Shown here in pieces: positions 17,251 to 25,234 of a stretch of 40,825 nucleotides of DNA (within the stretch, counting starts at the first letter, position 1; every line of letters begins with the position of its first letter). Position numbers and translations under genes: made by a program. Source of the stretch: Pseudoflavonifractor sp. An44 (GTDB lineage Bacteria; Bacillota; Clostridia; Oscillospirales; Oscillospiraceae); the NCBI RefSeq assembly GCF_002161675.1, contig NZ_NFIH01000024.1, positions 1-40,825 of the forward strand. Direction: 5' to 3'. The notes below the pieces were generated by a model. The model worked only from the letters and a program-made list of their open reading frames with translations, had not been told where the DNA came from and searched no databases.

Positions 17251-17979
17251 ATGAAACTGCAATTTGTGCATCTGTGTCCCCAGCGCATGAGCCTGTATGG
17301 GGAGTACGCCAACCTGGTGGTGCTCCAGCGCATGGCGGAGGCTCTGGGCCACGAGGTGGAGGTGGTGGCCGGGGAGAACCCCGACCTCTCCAACGCCCAC
17401 CTCATCTATATGGGCTGCGGCACCGAGCAGGCCCAGAAGTTTGCTCTGGAAGGGCTGCGCCCCCAGGTGGAGGACCTGAAAGGGGCCCTGAACCGGGGGG
17501 CGGTGGTGCTGTTCACCGGAAACGCCATGGAAATCCTGGGCCAGTCCATCACGGACACCCAGGGCAAGGTGTGGCAGGGGTTGGGTCTGGCAGACTTCAC
17601 CACCATTGAGACCCGCCAGCGCACCCCCCACGATGTGATTGCCAACACCCCGCCGGGACATTCTCCGGTGGTGGGCTTTCTAAACAAGTGCTCTCTCACC
17701 GCCGGGGTGTCCACCCCCCTCTTTGAGAGCCTGGAGATGGGCTTCGGCAACGACTGCCAGCGGGGCCCCGAGGGGTACATCCGGGGCAATCTGATGGCCA
17801 CCCATCTCACCGGCCCGGTGCTGGTAAAGAATCCCGCCCTGGCCCACGAGGTGCTGCGGCGGGTGCTGACCTGTGCCGGGGCAGAAGTGCCCCAGACCCT
17901 GCCGGTGCTCCCCCACCAGCAGGAGGCCTATGACGTGACTTTGCGGGAACTACGCAGCAAAGGAGAGAACGCAGGATGA
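17251..17979 (+). CDS. GatD-like class I glutamine amidotransferase domain lacking catalytic residues
   Basis: This 242-residue protein has the CobB/CobQ-like (GATase_3) fold of GatD. In active GatD the nucleophilic cysteine sits in a CGGYQ-type motif and the catalytic histidine in an LHGP motif. Here the equivalent stretches read FTGNAMEILG (Thr89 in the cysteine position) and HLTGP (Thr187 in the histidine position). The oxyanion-side motif GGGQD reads GCGTEQ. Ammonia release from glutamine is therefore doubtful; it may be a structural or regulatory partner of the MurT-like protein. ATG 17251 is preceded by AGGGGTG; GTG 17242 adds three residues. It overlaps prmA by four bases. Confidence 0.78.
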   Translation: MKLQFVHLCPQRMSLYGEYANLVVLQRMAEALGHEVEVVAGENPDLSNAHLIYMGCGTEQAQKFALEGLRPQVEDLKGALNRGAVVLFTGNAMEILGQSITDTQGKVWQGLGLADFTTIETRQRTPHDVIANTPPGHSPVVGFLNKCSLTAGVSTPLFESLEMGFGNDCQRGPEGYIRGNLMATHLTGPVLVKNPALAHEVLRRVLTCAGAEVPQTLPVLPHQQEAYDVTLRELRSKGENAG

Positions 17980-18917
17980 GCGAGCGCTGGTTGGAAGTGA
18001 CCCTCCCCGTCCCCGCCCAAGACATGGACCGGGTGTGCGACACCCTCACCAATAACGGCATGACCGGGCTGGTGGTGGAGGAAGAGGGAGAATTCCTCAA
18101 GTTTTTGGAGCAAAACCGCCAATACTGGGACTATGTAGACGAGGATTTGGCCCGCCACATGAAGGGGGCCAGCCGGGTAAAGTTCTATGTCCCTGACAAT
18201 GAAGAGGGCGAGGCCCAGATGAGAGCCGCCCTCCGGGGCCTGGAGCAGTACGAGCCCCAGACCGTCTCCCTGCGGGAGGAGGACTGGGCCACCTCCTGGC
18301 AGAAGTACTATCAGCCCATCCCGGTGGGTGAGCGGGTGTACATCGTCCCCGAGTGGATGAAGGGCCAGCCCATCCCCGACGGCCGGGTGCCCCTGTACCT
18401 GAATCCCGGCCTCACCTTCGGAACCGGCTCCCACCCCACCACCCAGCTGTGCCTGGAACTGATGGAGCAGCACATCCACGGCGGTGAGAAGCTGCTGGAT
18501 TTGGGCTGCGGCTCCGGCATTCTGGCCATTGCTGCCCTGGGACTGGGGGCAGAGCACGCCGTGGGGGTGGACATTGACCCCAAGGCGGTGGATGTGGCCT
18601 ATGAAAACGCCGCCATGAACGGCATCGGCAAGGACCGCCTCACCGTGCTGGCGGGGAATGTCCTGGCCGACCAGAAGTTTGGCGACCAGCTGCGCCCGGG
18701 GCAAAACCAGGTGGTGCTGGCCAACATCGTGGCGGACGTCATCATCCCCCTGTCCGCCGTGGCACACCGCTTCCTCACCCCCGACGGGGTGTTCCTGTGC
18801 TCGGGCATCATTGACTCCCGGGCGGAGGAAGTGGCCCAGGCCCTGGAGCAAAACGGCTGGCGGATTACCCGCAAGCTGGAGCGCAAAGGCTGGTTTGCCT
18901 ACGAGGCCAGAAGATAA
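17976..18917 (+). CDS. prmA: Ribosomal protein L11 methyltransferase
   Basis: This 313-residue protein has the PrmA N-terminal substrate-recognition domain and a SAM-binding domain with NPGLTFGTGSHPTT (about residue 145) and LDLGCGSGILAIAA (about 175). A characteristic ANIVADVI stretch follows near 250. It trimethylates L11 in the family. The ATGA overlap with the previous stop and AAAGGAGAG upstream support the start. It is the last gene of the mnmG operon and is followed by a terminator. Confidence 0.93.
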   Translation: MSERWLEVTLPVPAQDMDRVCDTLTNNGMTGLVVEEEGEFLKFLEQNRQYWDYVDEDLARHMKGASRVKFYVPDNEEGEAQMRAALRGLEQYEPQTVSLREEDWATSWQKYYQPIPVGERVYIVPEWMKGQPIPDGRVPLYLNPGLTFGTGSHPTTQLCLELMEQHIHGGEKLLDLGCGSGILAIAALGLGAEHAVGVDIDPKAVDVAYENAAMNGIGKDRLTVLAGNVLADQKFGDQLRPGQNQVVLANIVADVIIPLSAVAHRFLTPDGVFLCSGIIDSRAEEVAQALEQNGWRITRKLERKGWFAYEARR

Positions 18918-18968
18918 GAAAAAAGCGGAGAACTTGCCGAAAGAGGTTGCAAGTGCTCCGCTTTTTCC
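18918..18968 (+). terminator. Intrinsic terminator after prmA
   Basis: AAAGCGGAG and CTCCGCTTT form the base and ACTTGC/GCAAGT extend the stem around a small loop, followed by TTTTTCC. The A-rich other side would allow it to work in both directions. Confidence 0.75.
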
Positions 18969-18971
18969 ACG

Positions 18972-19019
18972 TTTGTTGTGTGTGTTGTTGCCCTGTTTTT
19001 GGACAATAAAAAGAAGTAA
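18972..19019 (+). pseudogene. Remnant of a small type I (holin-like) toxin gene
   Basis: The frame ending at TAA 19017-19019 reads FVVCVVALFLDNKKK. A short hydrophobic helix followed by a lysine-rich end and an immediate hairpin is typical of Firmicute holin-like type I toxins. There is no start codon with a ribosome site upstream; the frame runs into the prmA terminator, so the 5' half appears deleted. The assignment rests on pattern memory and is tentative. Confidence 0.4.
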
Positions 19020-19098
19020 CCGCCTAGCTCCCCAGCCCGCGGTTACTTCCAAGTAAACCCAGAGGGGGACAGCCGTCACCGGTGGCACCCCTTTTCTA
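19006..19098 (-). ncRNA. Antitoxin-like small RNA antisense to the toxin remnant
   Basis: A transcript of about 93 nt is bounded by a strong minus-strand promoter and a terminator. The promoter has TTGACA (19133-19128), a 17-bp spacer and TATACT (19110-19105). The terminator is GAAGTAACCGC/GCGGTTACTTC (19013-19049 on the plus strand), followed on the minus strand by TTTTTAT. It runs against the toxin remnant's 3' end, as antitoxin RNAs of convergent type I systems do. I see no other function. Confidence 0.55.
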
Positions 19099-19104
19099 TC
19101 TTCG

Positions 19105-19133
19105 AGTATACCCCGGAAATGGTGTCCTGTCAA
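19105..19133 (-). promoter_or_regulatory. Promoter of the minus-strand small RNA
   Basis: TTGACA, 17 bp, TATACT on the minus strand; near-consensus vegetative promoter. Confidence 0.8.
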
Positions 19134-19237
19134 GGCGGAATGGAATCATTCTTGGAAATGAAATTTCCCCTCTAGAAAGTGGCCGTATTCCTGGTAGAGA
19201 CGCTGTGCAAACTTAAAATTTCTGGTCACAAAAACAG

Positions 19238-19266
19238 TTGACAAACCCCCGCCAACTGGATAAGAT
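19238..19266 (+). promoter_or_regulatory. ileS promoter
   Basis: TTGACA (19238-19243), 17 bp, TAAGAT (19261-19266). Transcription would start near 19273, just before the T-box. Confidence 0.75.
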
Positions 19267-19272
19267 ATAGAG

Positions 19273-19540
19273 GTTAAATGCGTGGAACAGGACGAGTACC
19301 CAACTGTCCCCCACCAGAGAGCCGCTCACTTGGGTGGAAGAGCGGCAGGGCGGGCCTTGGGGAATATCACCTGGGAGCTGCAAACCCAACGGGCAAGTTT
19401 TGCCCCAGTAGGCTTTGCCGGGTTGGTCTCCGTTATTGGGACCCGTCGAGGGGTCTGTGCGTGGCACAGGCAACGAGAGTGGTACCGCAGAGGTTATTCA
19501 CACCTTTGTCTCTCATTTCAGAGGGACAAAGGTGTTTTTT
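19273..19540 (+). promoter_or_regulatory. T-box riboswitch, isoleucine-specific
   Basis: Stem I contains AGAGAGCCGCT and the matching AGCGGC. The specifier region reads GAATATCACC, with the codon ATC at 19366-19368, which fits tRNA-Ile and the ileS gene downstream. The T-box sequence GAGAGTGGTACCGC is at 19475-19488. The terminator CACCTTTGTC/GACAAAGGTG followed by TTTTTT lies at 19501-19540. Uncharged tRNA-Ile should favour the antiterminator and raise IleS. Confidence 0.92.
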
Positions 19541-19544
19541 ATTC

Positions 19545-19731
19545 GTTGAAAAAGGCAAAAGCCTTTTCCAACGGTGATTTACACCCTGCTGCGCGCAAAG
19601 TTCGTCCGCAAACATCGCGGCCGAATTCACACTTGCAGGGCGAGAAGTATTTTCTCCCGTGCGCATGTCCCGGGAGAAAATGATTTCAATTTTTTGCGCC
19701 TGAGAGGCGCAAACTCTGCGAGGCTTTTGAC
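19545..19731 (+). ncRNA. Four-hairpin structured element SE5, copy in the ileS leader
   Basis: Hairpins in order: P0 GTTGAAAAAGGC/GCCTTTTCCAAC (19545-19572); P1 CCCTGC/GCAGGG (19584-19640) enclosing P2 TTCG..CCGC/GCGG..CGAA (19601-19625); P3 an 11-bp stem (19649-19659 with 19671-19681) capped by the loop TGCGCATGTCC; P4 TTTGCGCC/GGCGCAAA (19693-19713); then a conserved tail CTCTGCGAGGCTTTTGAC. A second copy with other stem sequences but the same loop and tail lies before obgE. The element ends 45 nt before the ileS ATG. Confidence 0.7.
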
Positions 19732-19776
19732 ATCGTTTAAAATGAAATTCTATTATGACACAGGAGGAATCCCACC

Positions 19777-22584
19777 ATGGATTACAACAAGACCGTACAC
19801 CTCCCCCAGACCGACTTCCCCATGCGGGCGGGCCTTCCCAAGCGGGAGCCTGAGCTGCTCAACGGCAAGTGGGAGGTGGAGACCTATCACAAGCTGATGA
19901 AGAAGAACGAGGGCAAGCCCAAGTTTGTCCTCCACGACGGCCCTCCCTACGCCAACGGCCACATCCACATCGGCACCGCCCTGAACAAGATCCTCAAGGA
20001 CATCATCATCCGCTACAAGAACATGACCGGCTTCCAGGCCCCCTATGTCCCCGGCTGGGACACCCACGGCCTGCCCATCGAGTCCGCCATTTTGAAGGAC
20101 AAGAAGATCAAGCGGGACGAGCTCACCGACTCCGAGTTCCGGGACAAGTGCCGGGACTTCGCCCTGAACTTCGTGGACATCCAGCGCAGCGAGTTCCAGC
20201 GTTTGGGCGTCATCGGCGACTGGGAGAACCCCTACCTCACCCTTAGCCCTGTGTTTGAGGCCAAGCAGGTGGAGATTTTCGGCAAGATGGCCGAGAAGGG
20301 CTACATCTACAAGGGCATGAAGCCCGTGTACTGGTGCCCCCACGACCAGACCGCTCTGGCTGAGGCCGAGATCGAGTACGCCGACGACCCCTGCACCACC
20401 ATCTTCGTGAAGTTCCCCGTGAAGGACGACCAGGGCAAGCTTTCTGGCGTCACCGACCTGTCCAAGACCTACTTCGTCATCTGGACCACCACCCCCTGGA
20501 CCATCCCCGGCAACTACGCCATTTCCGTCAACCCCGACTTCGACTATGTGCTGCTGAGTGCTCCCAACGGCGAGGTGTATATCCTGGCGGAAGGCCTGGT
20601 GGAGTCCGTGTGCAAGGCCGCTGGCCTGGATCAGGATTCCTGCACCGTGCTGGCCACCTTCAAGGGCAGCGACTTCGAGCTGATGCGTGCCAAGCACCCC
20701 CTGTTCGACCGGGAGAGCGTCATCCTCTGCGGCGACCACGTGACCCTGGACGCCGGTACCGGCTGCGTCCACACCGCCCCCGGCTTCGGTGCGGACGACT
20801 TTAACATCTGCAAGGCCTACGACGATGCGGGCAAGACCCACATCGGCACCCCCGTGCCTGTCAACGCCAAGGGCGTCATGACCGACGAGCGGTACAACGG
20901 CCAGTTCTACGCCAAGGGCAACGACCTGGTGGTGGCCGACCTGGAGGCCGAGGGCTTCCTGCTGGCCAAGGAGAACATCGTCCACTCCTACCCCCACTGC
21001 TGGCGCTGCAAGAACCCCATCATCTACCGTGCCACCGAGCAGTGGTTCTGCTCCGTGGACGCCATCAAGGATACCGCTGTGAAGAGCTGCGACAACATCT
21101 CCTGGCATCCCTCCTGGGGCAAGGACCGCATGACCTCCATGATCAGCGAGCGCAACGACTGGTGCATCTCCCGTCAGCGCAAGTGGGGCGTGCCCATCCC
21201 CATCTTCTACTGCGACCAGTGCGGGGCCGACCTTGTCACCCCCGAGACCATCCAGCGTGTCTCCCAGCTGTTCCGGGAGTACGGGTCGAATGTCTGGTTT
21301 GAGAAGACCGCCGACGAGCTGGTGGAGGGTCTGGGCCTGAAGTGCCCCCACTGCGGTGGCGTCCACTTCTCCAAGGAGTCCGACATCATGGACGTGTGGT
21401 TCGACTCCGGCTCCACCCACGCCGCCGTGCTGGACGAGCGTCCCGAGCTGACCTTCCCCGCCGACGTGTACCTGGAGGGCGGCGACCAGTACCGTGGTTG
21501 GTTCCAGTCCTCCATGCTCACCTCCATCGCCGCCAAGGGTGTGGCCCCCTACAAGCAGATCATCACCCACGGCTGGACCGTGGACGGCGAGGGCAAGGCC
21601 ATGCACAAGTCCCTGGGCAATGCCGTGTCCCCCGACGAGGTCATCAAGGACTACGGCGCCGACATGCTGCGTCTGTGGGTGGCCTCCGCCGACTACACCC
21701 AGGACATGCGCATCTCCCCCGAGATTTTGAAGCAGCTCAGCCAGGCCTACCTGAAGATCCGCAACACCGCCCGCTACATGCTGGGCAACCTGGCCGGCTT
21801 CGACCCCAACGCCCCTGTGGCCGTGGCCGACATGATGGAGCTGGACCGCTGGGCCGTGCACCAGTTCAACAACCTGGTGGCCGCCTGCCGCGGGGCCTAT
21901 GAGCGCTACGAGTTCCACGCCGCCTACCGCGCCATCTACAACTTCTGCGTGGTGGAGATGTCCAACTTCTACCTGGATATCATCAAGGACCGCCTGTACT
22001 GTGGCGATGAGGCGGGCCGCCGCTCCGCTCAGACCGCCCTGTATATCATCGTGGACGGTATGACCCGGCTGCTGGCCCCCATCCTGGCCTTCACCAGCCA
22101 GGAGATTTGGGCTGCCATGCCCCACGCCTCTACCGACGACACCGAGTGCGTGCTCTTTAACGACATCCCCGCCGTCAATCCCGCCTACGCCATGACCGAG
22201 GCCGAGGACGAGAAGTGGAACCGCATCATTGCCCTGCGGGACGACGTGAACAAGGCTCTGGAGATCGCGAGAAGCGAGCAGGGCATCAAGAAGAGCACCG
22301 ACGCCGCTCTGTCCCTCACCTTCACCGCTGCCGCCTTCGAGCAGTTCCAGGCCATGAACCTCTCCGAGGCCGATCTGGCCACCCTGTGCATCGTCTCCCA
22401 GGTCACTGTGGCCCAGGGCGAAGGCCAGGGCTACCAGGGCGAGGAGTTCGAGGGCCTCACTGTGGCTGTCTCTCTGGCCGCTGGCGAGAAGTGCCCCCGC
22501 TGCTGGAACCACGACACCAGCATCGGCACCGATCACGGCCATGCCGAGCTGTGCGCTCGCTGCGCCGCTGTGCTGGGCGAGTAA
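19777..22584 (+). CDS. ileS: Isoleucyl-tRNA synthetase
   Basis: This 935-residue class I aminoacyl-tRNA synthetase has the HIGH-type motif HIHIG in PYANGHIHIGTALNKIL (about residues 58-74), HGLPIE, the CP1 editing domain, and a KMSKS-type loop reading AMHKSLGN (about residue 609). The M-x-K-S lysine is kept and histidine replaces the first serine. The C-terminus carries a zinc module (CPRCWNH ... CARC), as in bacterial type 1 IleS. ATG 19777 has ACAGGAGGAA upstream. It is controlled by the T-box in the leader and followed by its own terminator, so it is monocistronic. Confidence 0.96.
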   Translation: MDYNKTVHLPQTDFPMRAGLPKREPELLNGKWEVETYHKLMKKNEGKPKFVLHDGPPYANGHIHIGTALNKILKDIIIRYKNMTGFQAPYVPGWDTHGLPIESAILKDKKIKRDELTDSEFRDKCRDFALNFVDIQRSEFQRLGVIGDWENPYLTLSPVFEAKQVEIFGKMAEKGYIYKGMKPVYWCPHDQTALAEAEIEYADDPCTTIFVKFPVKDDQGKLSGVTDLSKTYFVIWTTTPWTIPGNYAISVNPDFDYVLLSAPNGEVYILAEGLVESVCKAAGLDQDSCTVLATFKGSDFELMRAKHPLFDRESVILCGDHVTLDAGTGCVHTAPGFGADDFNICKAYDDAGKTHIGTPVPVNAKGVMTDERYNGQFYAKGNDLVVADLEAEGFLLAKENIVHSYPHCWRCKNPIIYRATEQWFCSVDAIKDTAVKSCDNISWHPSWGKDRMTSMISERNDWCISRQRKWGVPIPIFYCDQCGADLVTPETIQRVSQLFREYGSNVWFEKTADELVEGLGLKCPHCGGVHFSKESDIMDVWFDSGSTHAAVLDERPELTFPADVYLEGGDQYRGWFQSSMLTSIAAKGVAPYKQIITHGWTVDGEGKAMHKSLGNAVSPDEVIKDYGADMLRLWVASADYTQDMRISPEILKQLSQAYLKIRNTARYMLGNLAGFDPNAPVAVADMMELDRWAVHQFNNLVAACRGAYERYEFHAAYRAIYNFCVVEMSNFYLDIIKDRLYCGDEAGRRSAQTALYIIVDGMTRLLAPILAFTSQEIWAAMPHASTDDTECVLFNDIPAVNPAYAMTEAEDEKWNRIIALRDDVNKALEIARSEQGIKKSTDAALSLTFTAAAFEQFQAMNLSEADLATLCIVSQVTVAQGEGQGYQGEEFEGLTVAVSLAAGEKCPRCWNHDTSIGTDHGHAELCARCAAVLGE

Positions 22585-22598
22585 TCCATCGCAATACC

Positions 22599-22638
22599 AA
22601 ACCCTCCGGGAAATTGTACAATTTCCCGGAGGGTTTTT
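22599..22638 (+). terminator. ileS terminator
   Basis: A long perfect palindrome with arms AACCCTCCGGGAAATTGT and its complement, ending in TTTTTC. It can act in both directions. Confidence 0.85.
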
Positions 22639-22747
22639 CTCTCTCGTCCACCCTTGGCCCTAAGGGGTTCATTATGGTATGCTGAACATACAAGAGAAAG
22701 CCTGTAAACTGCGCTCAAACGGCTGCACCAATAAGGAGGGATATCTC

Positions 22748-23725
22748 ATGAAAAAGGCAAGCATACGCAAATCTGCCCTTAAAATTGTGGCGGTGTTGGT
22801 GGTCCTGGTGGCGGTGGCCACCGCTGCGTTCTTCCGCTCCAAACCCATGCTGGACCCCGCCGATTCCCCCCGGATTTCCCTCATTACGGCCGACTACGAG
22901 AACGGCGGGGAGAGCTACCGCTCTACCATGGAGCAGACGGACATTTCCCAGAACTTGAACAACCAGCTGATTACCCTCTTTCAAGGAACCCAGATGCGAA
23001 ATGTCCGTTTCCTGCGCCCCCAGTCCTTCCGCATGGAGCCGGGCTCTGTGTATCTCAACGTCTGGGTGGAGACGGACCGTACCTCCATGCTGGTGAATCT
23101 CTCCACCAATTCCGACTACAATTCTGCCCAGTTTGGGGACACCCATTATGCCATTGTGAATGGCCCCGACCTGTACCAAAAGGTGTATGATCGGCTGTCC
23201 CCCCTCCTGGTGGCCCACGGCTCCCCTTGGGGCTCCACAGAGCCGCCCACCCCCACGCCAGCTCCCACGCCCACCATGACCCCGCAACCAGAGGAGCCAG
23301 AGGGCCCGCCCTCCCAACTGCCGGAGCGGGTATGGTCCTTCACCGACCCGGACCAGGTCAGCCAGGAGCGGTTTTCCTACTCCCAGGCGGAGCAGGACGC
23401 CGCTGTGGCTGCGGTGAGAAATGAGCTGGAACAAGAGGCGGAGCAGGAATATACCATCTCCCTCACCATCGGGGAAATCACTCCATCTCCCTCTGAGACG
23501 GCGTGGCAGTGGAAACACTATTTCTGCCCGGAGTCGGAACTGTTTGCCGACTGGACGCAAGAGGATATGCTCACCCGATTTATGGTGGTATCTGCCCAGT
23601 ATGATGTGGAGTATGACAACACCAAGACATTCATGAATTCGGGAAAGGTAACACAGAACTTTTTCCTCACCAAAGAGGACGGAGTCTGGAGCGTGTGGGA
23701 TCGGCAATCCCCCGATGTAACCTAA
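22748..23725 (+). CDS. Membrane-anchored protein of unknown function, tandem paralogue A
   Basis: This 325-residue protein starts with a basic N-terminus and one transmembrane helix (about residues 12-28). An extracellular domain follows (about 35-160) that is shared with the next gene, including AQFGDTHY and DLYQKVYDRLSPLLVAHGSP. Next come a Pro/Thr linker (PTPTPAPTPT, about 165-190) and a C-terminal region (about 190-325) with an EQEAEQEYTI stretch. No known family is recognised. ATG 22748 has AAGGAGGG upstream; an open frame further upstream lacks a ribosome site. It is probably surface-exposed. Confidence 0.8.
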   Translation: MKKASIRKSALKIVAVLVVLVAVATAAFFRSKPMLDPADSPRISLITADYENGGESYRSTMEQTDISQNLNNQLITLFQGTQMRNVRFLRPQSFRMEPGSVYLNVWVETDRTSMLVNLSTNSDYNSAQFGDTHYAIVNGPDLYQKVYDRLSPLLVAHGSPWGSTEPPTPTPAPTPTMTPQPEEPEGPPSQLPERVWSFTDPDQVSQERFSYSQAEQDAAVAAVRNELEQEAEQEYTISLTIGEITPSPSETAWQWKHYFCPESELFADWTQEDMLTRFMVVSAQYDVEYDNTKTFMNSGKVTQNFFLTKEDGVWSVWDRQSPDVT

Positions 23726-23819
23726 CGCCCATACAAGTGCATCAAGAAAAACATGTTGCCCCCAGAGAATCGTTCGAATCCAAATGCCTGTGAGCTGCAC
23801 AAGTAAGGAGGGGTATGAA

Positions 23820-25181
23820 ATGAAGCACACAGCAAACACGTGGAAAAAGCCACTGGGAATTGTGACGGTGTTGGTGGTCCTGGTAGCCGTGGCCGCCGCC
23901 GCGTTCTTCCGCTCCAAGCCCATGGTGGACCCCGCCGACACCCTCCAGGTGCGCTCCATCAGCGCCGACTATTGGAACGGCGGGGAGACCTATCACTGTG
24001 ACATCTCCCAGGAGAATATTCCCCAGAAATTGAGCCGTGATCTGGTGTCTCTCTTTCAGGGGTTCACCATCCGAAACACCCTCTTTCCCCGCCAAAACAC
24101 CTACACCGTGGAGCCGGACTCGGTGTACATCAGCATCCAGGTGGGGCTGGCTGAGGGGTCCATGCGGGTAAACCTGAGCACCAATTCCGCCTACACATCC
24201 GCCCAATTTGGGGACACCCATTACTCCATTGTGGACGGTCAGGACTTGTACCAGAAGGTATATGATCGGCTGTCCCCCCTCCTGGTGGCCCATGGCTCCC
24301 CTGGAGCCCCAGAGGGAGAGCCCAGTCCCACCCCAAGCCAGCTGCCCCAGACGGTGCCCTGGGAGGTACCTGAGCAGCCGTCGATGTCCTACGAGGAGTA
24401 TTTTGAGCAGGAGCGGGAGTATGACTTTGAGGACCTGGATTCTGCGTGGTTTTACGACCAGTGCGACTTTGAGTATCGGGACGGCGCTCTGTATCTGGTG
24501 GACAGCCAAAAAACCGGGGAGGCGCTGTGGAAGGTCTGGGACACGGACAACTTGGAGGTCAAGGCGGTGGATCCGGCGTGGATCTACGGCATCGTAGACG
24601 GCAAAACCCTCATCCGTATGGACTACAAAGGGAACCACCAGGAGACCCTCTTTGTGGATGACAGCGGCCTCATTTCCACCATGAACCGGGGCATTTCCAA
24701 CCCTCTGACTGTGGCGTATACCTATCGCTATGATGGAACGCCTGCGCCTGCCTGCATCCAGAACCCCCTGCCTCTGGCCGACCGCTCGGTGCTGTACTTC
24801 TGGGCTGGAGCGGAAGATGGGGACGGGGCGGCCCTGTACCGCCTGTATGTGCACGACGGACACACCGACGTGGTGTACCAGTATACCCAGAAGGAGCTGG
24901 AACAGTATCGCTTCCCCGACTGCCCGGAGCTGGAGGGCACCGGGCCCTACTACCGTATTTCTGTGCCGAACCCAGTGTCCAATGTGGAGGTGGGCTGGAC
25001 TGTGGGGAACCCGGAGTTTTTCCACCGCTTTGACGCAGAGATGCAAAATGAGTATACAAAGGTGACCGATACAGAACTTTTATATGAGAAACCCATGGAA
25101 TACGGCCTTCCCATGTTGTTTTCCTGCACGAAAAACATGTTGACGGGAGAATTCCAGCAAGTGGAACCCCGGTCCTACTAA
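23820..25181 (+). CDS. Membrane-anchored protein of unknown function, tandem paralogue B
   Basis: This 453-residue protein has the same N-terminal plan as its upstream neighbour: a membrane helix (about residues 12-27), FFRSKPM(V)DPAD, and the shared domain ending YDRLSPLLVAHGSP. Then comes a short Pro-rich linker (about 163-190). The C-terminal half (about 200-453) is unrelated to the neighbour and reads like a beta-rich sensor or propeller-type domain (repeated strand-turn patterns such as LYLVDSQ, TLIRMDYKG, LYRLYVHDG), but I cannot name it. ATG 23820 has AAGGAGGGG at 23804-23812. The leader also resembles that of paralogue A, so the duplication included the 5' region. Confidence 0.8.
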   Translation: MKHTANTWKKPLGIVTVLVVLVAVAAAAFFRSKPMVDPADTLQVRSISADYWNGGETYHCDISQENIPQKLSRDLVSLFQGFTIRNTLFPRQNTYTVEPDSVYISIQVGLAEGSMRVNLSTNSAYTSAQFGDTHYSIVDGQDLYQKVYDRLSPLLVAHGSPGAPEGEPSPTPSQLPQTVPWEVPEQPSMSYEEYFEQEREYDFEDLDSAWFYDQCDFEYRDGALYLVDSQKTGEALWKVWDTDNLEVKAVDPAWIYGIVDGKTLIRMDYKGNHQETLFVDDSGLISTMNRGISNPLTVAYTYRYDGTPAPACIQNPLPLADRSVLYFWAGAEDGDGAALYRLYVHDGHTDVVYQYTQKELEQYRFPDCPELEGTGPYYRISVPNPVSNVEVGWTVGNPEFFHRFDAEMQNEYTKVTDTELLYEKPMEYGLPMLFSCTKNMLTGEFQQVEPRSY

Positions 25182-25190
25182 AACCCATGA

Positions 25191-25234
25191 ACCCCCAGGA
25201 GCTCGCCATTTGGCGGGCTCCTGGGGGTCTTTTT
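25191..25234. terminator. Convergent terminator between paralogue B and the TetR gene
   Basis: ACCCCCAGGAGC pairs with GCTCCTGGGGGT around GGCG/CGCC, followed on the plus strand by CTTTTTTA. The T-run serves the plus-strand gene; the hairpin touches the end of the minus-strand TetR gene. Confidence 0.75.

Noticed and set aside
19753-22542. A 929-codon minus-strand frame opposite ileS
   Set aside because: Exact antisense of a highly conserved gene, with no ribosome site and shadow-type composition.
23770-23785. GTTCGAATCC-like string suggesting a tRNA T-arm
   Set aside because: No acceptor or anticodon stems can be formed around it.
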